Positions 1-7,218 of a stretch of DNA of 23,341 nt are shown here, one piece after another. Under the pieces are notes generated by a model, which saw nothing but the letters and a program-made list of their open reading frames with translations, ran no database searches and had not been told where the DNA came from. The translations under genes and the position numbers were made by a program. How positions within the stretch are numbered: the stretch's first letter is position 1; every line of letters starts with the position of its first letter. Source of the stretch: Candidatus Latescibacterota bacterium (GTDB taxonomy: Bacteria > JAAXHH01 > JACQVL01); assembly GCA_016209865.1 (NCBI GenBank), contig JACQVL010000069.1, positions 1-23,341 of the forward strand. Reading direction: 5' to 3'.

Positions 1-60
1 CCGTAGGGGCGATCCTTGTGATCGCCCGCATCGGGGCGAATACAAGATTCGCCCCTACAG
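1..60. repeat. Dispersed double-hairpin palindromic repeat
   Basis: The outer ends are complementary (gtagggg near base 3, cccctac ending near base 58). Inside are two separate hairpins. The first has arms gggcgatc and gatcgccc around a short ttgt-type loop (about 7-27). The second has arms ggggcgaat and attcgcccc around a short loop (about 34-56). The whole can fold as a cruciform or cloverleaf. Elements of this appearance are common as dispersed intergenic repeats in several bacterial phyla; that is recall from general knowledge, not a search. It may be a REP-like element or a small non-autonomous transposon. It starts at the window edge, so its left end may be incomplete. Confidence 0.75.
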
Positions 61-170
61 GTCTTTACCGATTTTGGTCGTCAAAATTCATTAGCCGTGC
101 CATTAACCAATCGATATCAATATACACATAAGTAGAGTAGGTTGTCAACGTTCTCATCGGACGACGACCG

Positions 171-1376
171 TCAGATCACCCCATCGCGGCGCAGCGCGAC
201 GAGTTCGTCGGCGGTCAGGCCGAGCAGCCGGCCGTACACCTCGGCGTTGTGCTCGCCGAGGAGTGGGGGTGGGCGATCCACACCCCCCGGTGTGTCCGAG
301 AGCTTGCAGGTGATCCCTGGCAGTTCGATTCGTCCCATCACGGGATGAGCCACGGGGACGACCATGTCCCGCGCCCGGAGCTGGGGGTGATGGACGGCCT
401 GATCGACCGTCTGGACTTTCGCGCAGGGGATGGATTCGGCGTCGAGCAGCGTCACCAGGGCGTCGGCGTCGTGGTGAGCCGCCCAGGCCTCGATCACCGG
501 CTTGATGAGTCCCTCGTAGTGCGCCAGGCGCTGGTCGTTCGTGGCGGTGCGCGGGTCGGTGACCCAGCCTGGCCGGTCGAGCAGCCGGCACAGGTTTCCC
601 CAATGGTGCGGTTTATAGGCCCCCAGGTAGACGTACCCATCCCGGCAGCGGAAGACATCGTACACGCAGACGTCCTGGTGGCGGCTCCCGACCCGCCCGA
701 GGACGTTCCCGGCTAAGGTGTAATTGACGACGGCGGATTCCATGATGGAGAACACGGCGTCCAACTGCGCCACATCCACCCACTGGCCGCGTCCCGTCCG
801 TTCACGCGCGTAGACGGCGCACAGAATCCCGAACGCGGCGTGGATGGCCGCGCTCGAATCCCCGATGGCGGGGTTGACCCGCATGGGCGGGCCGTCGGGC
901 GCGCCGATCAGGCTCATCAGCCCGGACAGCGCCTGTGCGTTCCCGTCGTACGACGGGCGGGCGGAGAGCGGGCCGGTCTGGCCGTAGCCGGAGATGCTCG
1001 CCAGGATGACCCGCGGGTTGGCCTGCTGGAGGACCTCCCAGCCGAGGCCGAACTTCTGCATCGTGCCGGGCGCGTAGTTCTCGACGACCACGTCCGCCTG
1101 CGTGACGAGCCGGATGAAGAGGTCGATCGCTGTCGGGTGTTTCAGGTTGAGCGTCACCCCGTACTTGTTCCGGTTGAGCATGGCGAAGTACCCGCTACGC
1201 TCCTCGCCCGGTTGGTGATCCTTGTACGGGCCGATCCGCCGGGTATCATCCCCGCCCGCCGGGTTCTCCACCTTGATGACCTCCGCCCCCATGTCCGCCA
1301 GCACCATCGTACAGTAGGGTCCGGCGTAGACGCGGGTGAGGTCGAGCACACGCAGACCGTCCAGGGCTTTGCGCAT
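171..1376 (-). CDS. CaiB/BaiF family III CoA-transferase
   Basis: This 401-residue protein is predicted to move CoA between an acyl-CoA donor and a carboxylate in the cytoplasm, as formyl-CoA:oxalate and carnitine CoA-transferases do. The N-terminus (GLRVLDLTRVYAGPYCTMVL, followed by ADMGAEVIKVENP) and GQWVDVAQLDA are typical of the family. Asp173, in IGDSSAA, sits where the family's catalytic aspartate that forms the acyl anhydride is expected. The length fits the usual 380-430. I chose ATG 1376 because GGAG lies 5 nt upstream and family homology begins at once; a longer reading to 1412 would only add translated repeat sequence. It is divergent from mazG. The substrate cannot be told from sequence; a role in acyl or aromatic acid activation is inference. 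Confidence 0.9.
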   Translation of the reverse strand: MRKALDGLRVLDLTRVYAGPYCTMVLADMGAEVIKVENPAGGDDTRRIGPYKDHQPGEERSGYFAMLNRNKYGVTLNLKHPTAIDLFIRLVTQADVVVENYAPGTMQKFGLGWEVLQQANPRVILASISGYGQTGPLSARPSYDGNAQALSGLMSLIGAPDGPPMRVNPAIGDSSAAIHAAFGILCAVYARERTGRGQWVDVAQLDAVFSIMESAVVNYTLAGNVLGRVGSRHQDVCVYDVFRCRDGYVYLGAYKPHHWGNLCRLLDRPGWVTDPRTATNDQRLAHYEGLIKPVIEAWAAHHDADALVTLLDAESIPCAKVQTVDQAVHHPQLRARDMVVPVAHPVMGRIELPGITCKLSDTPGGVDRPPPLLGEHNAEVYGRLLGLTADELVALRRDGVI

Positions 1377-1392
1377 GGGGGCTCCGTGAATC

Positions 1393-1605
1393 AGTGGTCG
1401 GTGGTCGGACAAGAGCAGTGACGAGTGACAAGTGACGAGTGACGAGAAAAAATCCGTAATCGGTTGTCATTCCCGCGAAAGCGGGAATCCATGTCTGGGA
1501 CAGTATACGAGCGCGAAGACAGAGCGGCAAGTTAAAAATCGGTCGGACAGTTTTCCCTTGACTTCCTCTCTTGGGGCGGGTAGACTTGGTGGTCGGTGGT
1601 CGGTG
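1393..1605. repeat. Heptad-repeat element with dRS3-like core (locus a)
   Basis: The space between the divergent CoA-transferase and mazG starts is filled by period-7 words. AGTGGTC and GGTGGTC run at 1393-1406, four AGTGACG/AGTGACA units at 1417-1444, and two GGTGGTC units plus a partial at 1588-1605. Between the left and right arrays lies the perfect palindrome ATTCCC-N8-GGGAAT at 1469-1488 followed by ATCCATG. Unlike most other loci here, the GGTGGTC arms are direct, not inverted. The left array ends 16 nt from the CoA-transferase start codon. The promoters of both genes must lie in or beside it, but I see no convincing -35/-10 pair. Confidence 0.85.
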
Positions 1606-1632
1606 AAAAGATAGAGTGAAAGGCATGCGTAC

Positions 1633-2424
1633 ATGACACCATTTGAACGATTGGTCAACATTATGGCGACGCTCCGGGCTGAGCACGGATGTCCGTGGGA
1701 CCGGCAGCAGACGCACGAGTCGATCCGTCCCTACCTGATCGAGGAGGCGTACGAAGTGCTGGACGCGATCGATCAGCGCGATGATACGCGGTTTCGGGAA
1801 GAACTGGGCGACCTGCTTCTTCAGATCGTGTTTCATGCCCAGATGGCGCGTGAGGGCGGCCGGTTCACGATCGACGACCTCATCACCACCGTCGTGGAGA
1901 AGCTGATCCGCCGGCATCCGCATGTGTTCGGGTCTGTGGAGGCGAAGACGGCCGACCAGGTCCTGATCAACTGGGAGAAGATTAAACATACAGAAGGAGG
2001 ACAGCAACGGAAATCGGTCTTAGAGGGCCTTCCCAACCATCTTCCGGCCTTGCTCAAAGCGTACCGGGTGCAGGAGAAAGTGGCTCGTGTGGGGTTCGAC
2101 TGGAGTGCGGTGGATGACGTGTTCAAGAAGGTACAGGAGGAAATCACAGAATTCCGGGATGCGTATGCTGTCTGGGATCGGGAGAGACTGGAAGACGAGT
2201 TTGGCGACCTGCTGTTTTCCTTAGTCAACCTGGCCCGGCACATCAGGATTAGCCCGGAGGATGCGCTCCGGCGGACGATCCAGAGATTCGTCGACCGGTT
2301 TCAGTACATCGAAGAGACGTTGAGGCTCAACGGCGAGAGTCTCGACAATGCCTCTCTCGAACGGATGGACGCGCTCTGGGAAGAGGCCAAGCGTCGGGAA
2401 GAAGAAAGGGGAGAAAAGGGGTGA
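1633..2424 (+). CDS. mazG: MazG nucleoside triphosphate pyrophosphohydrolase
   Basis: This 263-residue cytoplasmic enzyme hydrolyses NTPs and dNTPs to NMP and pyrophosphate, a house-cleaning and starvation-response function. It has the full two-domain architecture. The first MazG domain has E37-E38-x-x-E41 with E56-E57-x-x-D60, and the second has E169-E170-x-x-E173 with E187-x-E189-x-x-D192. These are the EExxE and ExxD metal-binding pairs. The N-terminal FERLVNIMATLRAEHGCPWD is diagnostic. ATG 1633 is preceded by GAAAGG about 9 nt upstream. The neighbours suggest a single-gene transcript. The C-terminal tail is lysine/glutamate-rich. Confidence 0.95.
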   Translation: MTPFERLVNIMATLRAEHGCPWDRQQTHESIRPYLIEEAYEVLDAIDQRDDTRFREELGDLLLQIVFHAQMAREGGRFTIDDLITTVVEKLIRRHPHVFGSVEAKTADQVLINWEKIKHTEGGQQRKSVLEGLPNHLPALLKAYRVQEKVARVGFDWSAVDDVFKKVQEEITEFRDAYAVWDRERLEDEFGDLLFSLVNLARHIRISPEDALRRTIQRFVDRFQYIEETLRLNGESLDNASLERMDALWEEAKRREEERGEKG

Positions 2425-2450
2425 GGGTACTCTTCACCGCTCGCATTGTC

Positions 2451-2484
2451 CAGCCGACACGAGGGGCACATGTCGTGTCGGTTG
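2451..2484. terminator. Candidate bidirectional hairpin between mazG and higA
   Basis: Arms at 2451-2462 and 2473-2484 can pair over 12 bp with one G-T wobble around a 10-nt loop (core arms CCGACACGA and TCGTGTCGG). It sits between two convergent genes, 27 nt after the mazG stop and 57 nt after the antitoxin stop, which is where a shared terminator would be. Neither strand has a following T-tract, so classic intrinsic termination is uncertain. Confidence 0.45.
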
Positions 2485-2540
2485 GGATGGATTGGCGGCA
2501 CTCTGCGATGCACCATCGCCCAGCCCCGGCTCTTGACGCA

Positions 2541-2885
2541 TCACGAGGAGACGGGTGTGGCTTCGCCCAGCGGGACAAAAGCGATGGTCAGCCGATGATG
2601 GAGCGCCGCGGCGATCCGCCGGAGCATCGACAGCGAATGCCCCTCATAGTCGGCCTGTTCCAACCGACTGATCACGGAGGCGGTCGTCCCAATGCGTTCG
2701 GCGAGTTCCCGTTGGGTCAGCCCCGCGGCCGTCCGCAGCGCATAGATTTGCTCGGCGACCTCCAGGTTCGTCTCCTCTTCGGCGAGCATCGCTTCCAGAT
2801 CGGGATGCCCCTGGATGAAGCGTCGGGACAGGATCTCGACGGCATCTGAGGTCTTCCGGGATTTGGACCGCTTTCCCTGGGTCAT
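2541..2885 (-). CDS. higA: HigA-type XRE antitoxin
   Basis: This 114-residue helix-turn-helix protein is the likely antitoxin and autorepressor of the adjacent HigB-like toxin. The XRE domain spans about residues 43-98. The recognition region is GLTQRELAERIGTTASVISRLE, the usual Q-x-x-L-A-x-x-x-G-x-x-x-x-x-I-S-R-x-E pattern. The lysine-rich N-terminus (about 1-40) is an extension that may contact the toxin. ATG 2885 lies 3 nt after the toxin stop codon. A GGAGGAG motif lies inside the toxin's 3' end, a little far (about 14 nt), so translation is probably coupled. Toxin-first order is characteristic of higBA. The role is inferred from family and context. Confidence 0.85.
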   Translation of the reverse strand: MTQGKRSKSRKTSDAVEILSRRFIQGHPDLEAMLAEEETNLEVAEQIYALRTAAGLTQRELAERIGTTASVISRLEQADYEGHSLSMLRRIAAALHHRLTIAFVPLGEATPVSS

Positions 2886-2888
2886 AAT

Positions 2889-3263
2889 TTACGTCAACTC
2901 CTCCGTATAGGTATGCCTGCCCGGATCCTGAACAAATTTCTGGCGTCGCCTGATCGCTGTGTCAATCGCATGAGGGGGCACGCGATGTTCTTTAATCACC
3001 CCGTGAGCCAGCACCGCGACAGTCCGGCCATGAAAGAAATACAGGATGCGATAGTGGACACCCTGGAGATCAACCCGGAGTTCGTAAATCTCATCCCGGA
3101 GATAGTCCGCTTCCGGCCGTCGCAGCTCATGTCCTCGTTCTCGCAGCCGCTTGATGCGGGCGAGACATTTGACGCGGGCTTTCGGGCTTAATTCCTCCAT
3201 CCAGTCCAAGATCGGCACCGTCCCATCCTCGTCCTGGTACAAGACCACCGTGCCTACCGGCAT
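2889..3263 (-). CDS. higB: HigB-like toxin, phage Gp49-like (RelE superfamily)
   Basis: This 124-residue protein resembles phage-derived Gp49-like/HigB toxins, mRNA interferases that act on translating ribosomes. Recognisable parts are the N-terminal strand and helix (GTVPILDWMEELSPKARVKC), the basic helix RIKRLRERGHELRRPEADYL, and the core strands DEIYELRVDLQGVHYRILYF followed by FHGRTVAVLAHGVIKE. The YELR-x(6)-YRILYF signature is typical of the family. ATG 3263 has a very strong Shine-Dalgarno (AGGAGGGGAGGA) just upstream. It heads a two-gene operon with the XRE antitoxin. Toxicity is inferred; the C-terminus is about 15 residues longer than in many homologues. Confidence 0.85.
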   Translation of the reverse strand: MPVGTVVLYQDEDGTVPILDWMEELSPKARVKCLARIKRLRERGHELRRPEADYLRDEIYELRVDLQGVHYRILYFFHGRTVAVLAHGVIKEHRVPPHAIDTAIRRRQKFVQDPGRHTYTEELT

Positions 3264-3294
3264 TCCTCCCCTCCTGAATCAGGCATTCATTGAA

Positions 3295-3325
3295 GCAATA
3301 TTAGCAAAATTGCGAACTCTGTCAA
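3295..3325 (-). promoter_or_regulatory. higBA promoter with operator-like palindrome
   Basis: On the minus strand there is a consensus -35 TTGACA (3325-3320), a 16-nt spacer and a -10 TAATAT (3303-3298). It lies about 35 nt upstream of the toxin ATG. An inverted repeat GCAAT-N9-ATTGC at 3295-3313 overlaps the -10 box and is a natural candidate operator for the HigA protein. Box match and position are seen directly; the regulatory role is inference from how type II toxin-antitoxin operons behave. Confidence 0.7.
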
Positions 3326-3599
3326 GGAAAAGATAGCCCCAGGAGGAGCGGCGTTTAACAATCCGTCCCGATGTGAACAAGTGTTACCTTGATTTCGTGA
3401 CCGGGTTGTTGAACTCGGAAATTACGGGGTTACGCGGATGTTGACAAGGGGAATCGGTTGGTAAGAAAAACGCTCCGTTGTGGACCCAACCGGGCTTCCT
3501 CGGTCATCCCTCCATTCTGTCCACCGGCATCCCCAGCCTACTCACCGTAAGTGGCCCGAGAAGGTGTTGAGCCAATGGGAACGAGCGGGCGTAGTCGGA
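3326..3599. other. Gene-free spacer
   Basis: I see no supported coding sequence, hairpin or repeat between the toxin promoter and the FlgD-like remnant. The stretch is of mixed composition. It may be decayed sequence belonging to the remnant next to it. Confidence 0.4.
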
Positions 3600-3899
3600 T
3601 CAGGATGACGACAGCGTGTCGTGATCCGTCCGGTCAGACGATGGAACAGGAAGGTGTTCGTCAGGCGTCAATGCTGTGATTGACGCCGATGCGGACAGAA
3701 GACGACAGATCTCAGAATCTTGGCTCACTTCACTTAGGAGCATCTTTTTTGTGCGGGTGAATACCGTCTTGTTTCCCTCTTGAATAGCGAGGTGGTAGAA
3801 GTACACCCCGCTGGTCACCCGCTGCTGCGCCGCATTCCGGCTGTTCCACTCGACCTGATAGAACCCGTCGCTCCTGCCGACGTTCTCGTGACGGCTCAC
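3600..3899 (-). pseudogene. Fragment of a FlgD-Ig/secretion-tail C-terminal domain protein
   Basis: This 99-residue reading frame contains a good match to the end of FlgD-like Ig domains found at the C-termini of large secreted proteins: GFYQVEWNSRNAAQQRVTSG, then VYFYHLAIQEGNKTVFTRTK, then KMLL at about residues 12-55. In full-length proteins several hundred residues precede this, and they are absent here. The last 45 residues after KMLL look unrelated and are probably read-through. A GTG at 3899 overlaps the SpoIIE phosphatase stop as GTGA, so the frame could be translated by coupling, but I think this is a relic. A short functional gene cannot be excluded. Confidence 0.5.
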
Positions 3900-5227
3900 C
3901 CCGTCTCCGCGAATGTCCGGTCGTCTCGTTTGATCACCAGCATGGTCAGATCATCGTATTGGGGTCTTGGCTCTGCAAACCTCTGGACGGTGTCCTGGAC
4001 GACCTCGAGGAGTGCGGTCGTGGTCAGGTGCCGATGGGTCGTCACGAGGCGGAGGAGTTGCTCCAGCCCGAATTCTTCCTCTCGCTCATTCAGCGCTTCG
4101 GTCACGCCATCGGTGAAGAGCAGTAAAACAGCCCCGGGCTCCACCAAGACCTGGCCTTCGTCGTAGGGGACTTCCGCCTCCACCCCGAGCACTAACCCCC
4201 CCCTGTCCAGGAACTGACACGTGCCCCCGGGGCCTAGCAAGATGGGAGCATTGTGTCCCGCATTGACATACGTAAGAGCCCCCGTGGGCAGGTCTAACAC
4301 GCCGTAGAAGAGCGTCACGAAGGTGGCCGTGGACGTGCTGCCACACATCAGCCGGTTGACCGTCGAGACCAGGCGGGACGGCGTGGGATCGTTGCGGCTC
4401 TGCACCCGCATATAGGCTTGGGTCGCCGCCATCAGGAGCGCAGCGGGAATCCCTTTGTCCGAGACATCGCCCAGCGCCAAGCCCAGCGACTGCTCCCCGA
4501 AGCGGAACATCTCATAATAATCGCCCCCCACCTCCTCGCAGGGCATATTACACGCGGCAATGGCGTATTCCCCGATCGTGGCGTCGATGCGCGGCAAAAG
4601 CTGTTGTTGAATCTCCCGTGCGATCTGCAACTCGTGTTCCAGGCGTCGCTTGGCCAGAACTGCTTTGTAAAGTAAGGCGTTTTCGATCGCCACCGCGGCA
4701 TGCGACGACATCGCCTCTAAGAACCGCTCGTCGTCCTCGGTGAAGAAGCCCTCCTGTTTGTTCAGCACCTGAAGCACCCCGATAATCTTGCCAGCGCGGT
4801 TCCGGATGGGCAGACAGAGGACCGTGCGGGTGCGATAGCCCGTGGTCTCGTCAATCCCTGCATAAAATCGGGGGTCTTCATAGGCATTCTGAATGTTGAT
4901 GGTCTCACCGGTTTGGGCCACAGCCCCGGCGAATCCTTTCCCGAGAGGGAGGCGAATGTTGAGCCATTCCTCCCCTTCGAGCACCTTGGACCAAATCTCC
5001 CCGCGGACCTCATCCACCAGGTATAAGGTGCCGCGCTCGGCGTTGAGGTTGTGCGTCGCGAGCGCGACGATGAGGCTGAGCAACCGATCCAGATCCAACG
5101 TGGCGTTCATCATCTTGCTGGCCTCGAGGAGCGCTTGCAACTGGTCAACACCCACGCGATCCGTGCTGCGGCGTAGAGAGCTCCGGCGGTCTGCGTCTTG
5201 CCGGCGTTCCTCCTCCGCGGTCTTCAT
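3896..5227 (-). CDS. GAF-domain PP2C-type (SpoIIE/RsbU-like) serine phosphatase
   Basis: This 443-residue cytoplasmic regulator probably dephosphorylates the STAS protein encoded just upstream. A GAF sensor domain covers about residues 44-186, a helical linker with AREIQQQLLP about 190-212, and a SpoIIE/PP2C domain about 220-435. Metal-binding aspartates are visible at D236 (GGDYY), D254 (GDVSDKG), D373 (FTDGVTE) and D425/D426 (YDDLTML). I chose ATG 5227 because a perfect AAGGAGGT lies 9 nt upstream; the frame stays open to 5320 but those residues look non-coding. The gap to the STAS gene is 31 nt, so the two are co-transcribed. The GAF ligand is unknown. No kinase (RsbW-like) gene is seen in the window, so it must be elsewhere if the switch is complete. 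Confidence 0.92.
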   Translation of the reverse strand: MKTAEEERRQDADRRSSLRRSTDRVGVDQLQALLEASKMMNATLDLDRLLSLIVALATHNLNAERGTLYLVDEVRGEIWSKVLEGEEWLNIRLPLGKGFAGAVAQTGETINIQNAYEDPRFYAGIDETTGYRTRTVLCLPIRNRAGKIIGVLQVLNKQEGFFTEDDERFLEAMSSHAAVAIENALLYKAVLAKRRLEHELQIAREIQQQLLPRIDATIGEYAIAACNMPCEEVGGDYYEMFRFGEQSLGLALGDVSDKGIPAALLMAATQAYMRVQSRNDPTPSRLVSTVNRLMCGSTSTATFVTLFYGVLDLPTGALTYVNAGHNAPILLGPGGTCQFLDRGGLVLGVEAEVPYDEGQVLVEPGAVLLLFTDGVTEALNEREEEFGLEQLLRLVTTHRHLTTTALLEVVQDTVQRFAEPRPQYDDLTMLVIKRDDRTFAETG

Positions 5228-5258
5228 GGCCAGCCCACCTCCTTCCCCTTGCTCACCC

Positions 5259-5621
5259 TCAGCCCTCAGCCCCAGCCTGAGCGGTTTCAAAACTGGCGAT
5301 GGCCTGCTCCACACTGTCATACGACTTGAACAGGCGAGCTAAGCGGGTCCGGGTGAGGATGCGGTGGAGAGGCTCGGAGACATTGGCAAGCTTGAGTTCC
5401 CCCCTCTGATCCCGGACCGCCCGATGGATGGTGATCAAGAGACTTAACTGGGCACTGGTGACTCGCGTGACAGATGCCAGGTCGATGATAAACTTCGAGA
5501 GCTGTTCTTCCTGAGCTAGCCGCAGCACCTCCCGGTGGCACGCCGCGAAATCCCCCTGGCCTTGGGGGGGGCCTAAGAAGAGAATAGCCACCGCCCCTTT
5601 CCGTTGACTTAAGACCGCCAT
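5259..5621 (-). CDS. STAS-domain anti-sigma factor antagonist
   Basis: This 120-residue single STAS domain is of the SpoIIAA/RsbV type. In partner switching the unphosphorylated form binds an anti-sigma kinase and frees the sigma factor. The pattern FIIDLASVTRVTSAQLSLL aligns with the family's phosphorylation loop; Ser56 (TSAQL) falls on the conserved phosphoserine. The usual D-S-S-G is T-S-A-Q here, a divergent loop. ATG 5621 is favoured over ATG 5636 because GGGAGGGG lies about 4-5 nt upstream of it. It is followed 31 nt later by the SpoIIE phosphatase, its likely partner. Whether the target is a sigma factor or another output such as a diguanylate cyclase cannot be told. Confidence 0.88.
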   Translation of the reverse strand: MAVLSQRKGAVAILFLGPPQGQGDFAACHREVLRLAQEEQLSKFIIDLASVTRVTSAQLSLLITIHRAVRDQRGELKLANVSEPLHRILTRTRLARLFKSYDSVEQAIASFETAQAGAEG

Positions 5622-5815
5622 CTCGTCCCCTCCCATCTATTAGGGGTAAAGGTAGCGAGCGTGTCACCAACCGCAATACCCTTTGGATTCCTTTGCTCAC
5701 GAAGGGTTTGTAGCGCTATCTTCACTCAGGGCCTATGTTACATCAGGGTGTCGAAATCGCCGGACAAAAACGCTCCGGTCGCAAAATGAGACGAAAGACG
5801 ACAGGAGCGTGCCGC

Positions 5816-5983
5816 TCAAAAAACGTTATGAAAGATAATGGAAGAGGCTGGACGACGACGCCGGCATGCGCCGTGATCATCGCCTTCATCAGGGTGTCGT
5901 GGCAGATCACTGCCGCACGCAGGGTCTCGGTATTCCCAGGGTATGGTGCTGCCTGCGAGATCAGGGAAGATGAGGCTCTGCAT
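5816..5983 (-). CDS. Possible small protein of unknown function
   Basis: A 55-residue frame begins at ATG 5983 with MQSLIFPDLAGSTIPWEYRD. It is preceded at 4-nt spacing by GGAGGGGG (5988-5995) and, further up, by a promoter-like pair. I recognise no family, no signal peptide and no membrane segment. The second half is rich in Asp, His and Arg (DEGDDHGACRRRR). The translation signals are better than those of most spurious frames, but the codon choice is unconvincing. It could be a decayed gene start or chance. Confidence 0.25.
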   Translation of the reverse strand: MQSLIFPDLAGSTIPWEYRDPACGSDLPRHPDEGDDHGACRRRRPASSIIFHNVF

Positions 5984-6051
5984 GATGCCCCCTCCGCGGC
6001 TGATCGAACATACACGGATGCAGCAAAGAGGAAGGGAGTGTGTAAAGCGAA

Positions 6052-6079
6052 AAAATAGGAAACGAGGAGTGAAAGTCAA
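6052..6079 (-). promoter_or_regulatory. Promoter-like -35/-10 pair
   Basis: On the minus strand TTGACT (6079-6074) is followed after 16 nt by TATTTT (6057-6052). It would read toward the small frame at 5983 and possibly the STAS/phosphatase operon beyond it. Match quality is fair; function is inferred only from the boxes. Confidence 0.35.
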
Positions 6080-6233
6080 GAGCTTTTTCTGATTAGACTC
6101 TTTCCAGTGAGTCCCGAAGGACGTATAACGGGGAGACTGTCAACCACGAATGCGGCACTACAACAAGGAACGAGAGAGGAACGTGGTGTCTTTTTCCATG
6201 GAAGGCGACACCATCTGTCTGTCGACCACCGCT

Positions 6234-7163
6234 TCAGTACACCTCCAGATCATGACCGGAAACGACCTTGCCGTCGTAGCCCTGCCGGATTTCTTTCAGT
6301 AATTCTTCCTCCGTCGAGCTCCAGATCAACTGATGGTAGAGGATCAGCAAGCCCGGCCTCGTTTGCGCGGCGATCGCGGCCAGTTCCGCAGATGAAGTGT
6401 GAAAGTTAGCGTGGTACCGCTGCCATTCCGGCGGGCGTGTCTGGAAGCCGGCCTGCGAGTACACCTCATGGATCAGTACATCGCACCCCTTCGCCTGTTC
6501 GATGAGGCCGGGACTCGGAACGGCGTCCCCTGAGATCACGATCGTCCGGTCGGGCGTCTCGAAGCGGTACCCGAACGCCTGCGGCCAGGAGCCGTGCTTG
6601 ACCGGGAACGCTCTCACCGTGACGCGCTCATCCCGGTACACGATGCCCGGCGTGATCTCGTGCGCGTTGACCTTGTAGCCTTCCGTATTGGCGGGCTCCA
6701 GGCCGTTGATGCGGATGTCGATGTCCTGCTGGTATGCCTTCAGGAGGTGATCGGTCATCGCGGTGACGCCCGGCGGCCCGTAGACTTCAAGCGGCACGTT
6801 CCGTCCCAGCACCCACGGCGTAAAGATGAGATCAGGCAGGCCGACCGTATGGTCGGAATGGAGGTGAGTGATGAAGACCCGTTTGAGGTTGGGCGCGTCT
6901 AACCCCTTGACCCCTGCTCGAAACGCCGCCGCGGCCCGCCGCACCACGCCGGGGCCGCAATCGACCAGGTACGAGGTCCCGTCGACGACGATCGCCACCG
7001 CCGGGCCGGAACGATCCGGGTCTGCGTTCGGCGTTCCCGTCCCGAGGAGGACGATCTGAGTGCGTGTGAGAGGATTGGCCTGAATCGCGGGAGTCGTGGC
7101 ATGGACGCGGTCTCCCGCCAGCCCAGTGATCGTGATCAGACAGACCAGTACGACGCGGTTCAT
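6234..7163 (-). CDS. Exported metallo-beta-lactamase-fold hydrolase (RNase Z/arylsulfatase-like)
   Basis: This 309-residue MBL-fold metallohydrolase belongs to the RNase Z/AtsA-like branch. Metal ligands are H100-x-H102-x-D104-H105 (THLHSDHTVGLPDL), H190 (PVKHG), D213 (SGDAV) and H277 (YHQL). The strand QIVLLGTGTPNADPDRSGPA is typical of the branch. The first 22 residues (MNRVVLVCLITITGLAGDRV) look like a signal peptide ending near HA-TT, so the protein probably acts in the periplasm, which argues against tRNA processing and for a small-molecule ester or phosphodiester substrate. ATG 7163 is chosen because the signal peptide starts there; the purine-rich AGAAGG abuts it, so the ribosome site is weak. 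It appears to be a single gene. An IS remnant lies 36 nt upstream of its start. Confidence 0.85.
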   Translation of the reverse strand: MNRVVLVCLITITGLAGDRVHATTPAIQANPLTRTQIVLLGTGTPNADPDRSGPAVAIVVDGTSYLVDCGPGVVRRAAAAFRAGVKGLDAPNLKRVFITHLHSDHTVGLPDLIFTPWVLGRNVPLEVYGPPGVTAMTDHLLKAYQQDIDIRINGLEPANTEGYKVNAHEITPGIVYRDERVTVRAFPVKHGSWPQAFGYRFETPDRTIVISGDAVPSPGLIEQAKGCDVLIHEVYSQAGFQTRPPEWQRYHANFHTSSAELAAIAAQTRPGLLILYHQLIWSSTEEELLKEIRQGYDGKVVSGHDLEVY

Positions 7164-7198
7164 CCTTCTGCGTTCATGGAACGATTCCCGTGTGGAAA

Positions 7199-7218
7199 CC
7201 TCGGACTTCAGTCCGGGG
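7199..7218 (+). repeat. Left hairpin of the IS remnant
   Basis: CCTCGGAC pairs with GTCCGGGG around the loop TTCA (7207-7210). The third pair is a T-G wobble, exactly as in the right hairpin. It could be the left-end recognition hairpin or the right end of a lost neighbouring copy. It also lies 36 nt upstream of the MBL gene start, in its leader. Confidence 0.7.

Larger units (their letters stand above)
5622..6233. other. Gene-poor stretch
   Basis: About 610 nt hold no protein I recognise. Several frames of 87-107 residues are open but have no family features. A 13-nt direct repeat catcagggtgtcg occurs at 5741-5753 and 5887-5899. A promoter-like pair and a small frame on the minus strand are listed separately. 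The STAS/phosphatase operon promoter should lie near 5640-5740 on the minus strand, but no box there is convincing. Confidence 0.5.

Noticed and set aside
1393-1444. A CRISPR-like reading of the tandem repeats
   Set aside because: Units are 7 nt, contiguous or nearly so, with no spacers and no cas genes in the window.
1246-2007. A 253-residue minus-strand frame across the CoA-transferase start and mazG
   Set aside because: It is antisense to mazG and passes through the repeat arrays. The predicted protein has no family features, and the mazG frame is clearly the real one.
5735-6058. A 107-residue plus-strand frame in the gene-poor stretch
   Set aside because: There is no ribosome site, no recognisable domain and unusual composition. 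A frame on the other strand has better start signals but is also weak.
6185-6212. Hairpin GGTGTC/GACACC with an inner TTCCATGGAA, just after the MBL gene stop
   Set aside because: The stem is only 6 bp with a long loop, and there is no T-tract on the minus strand, so I do not call it a terminator.
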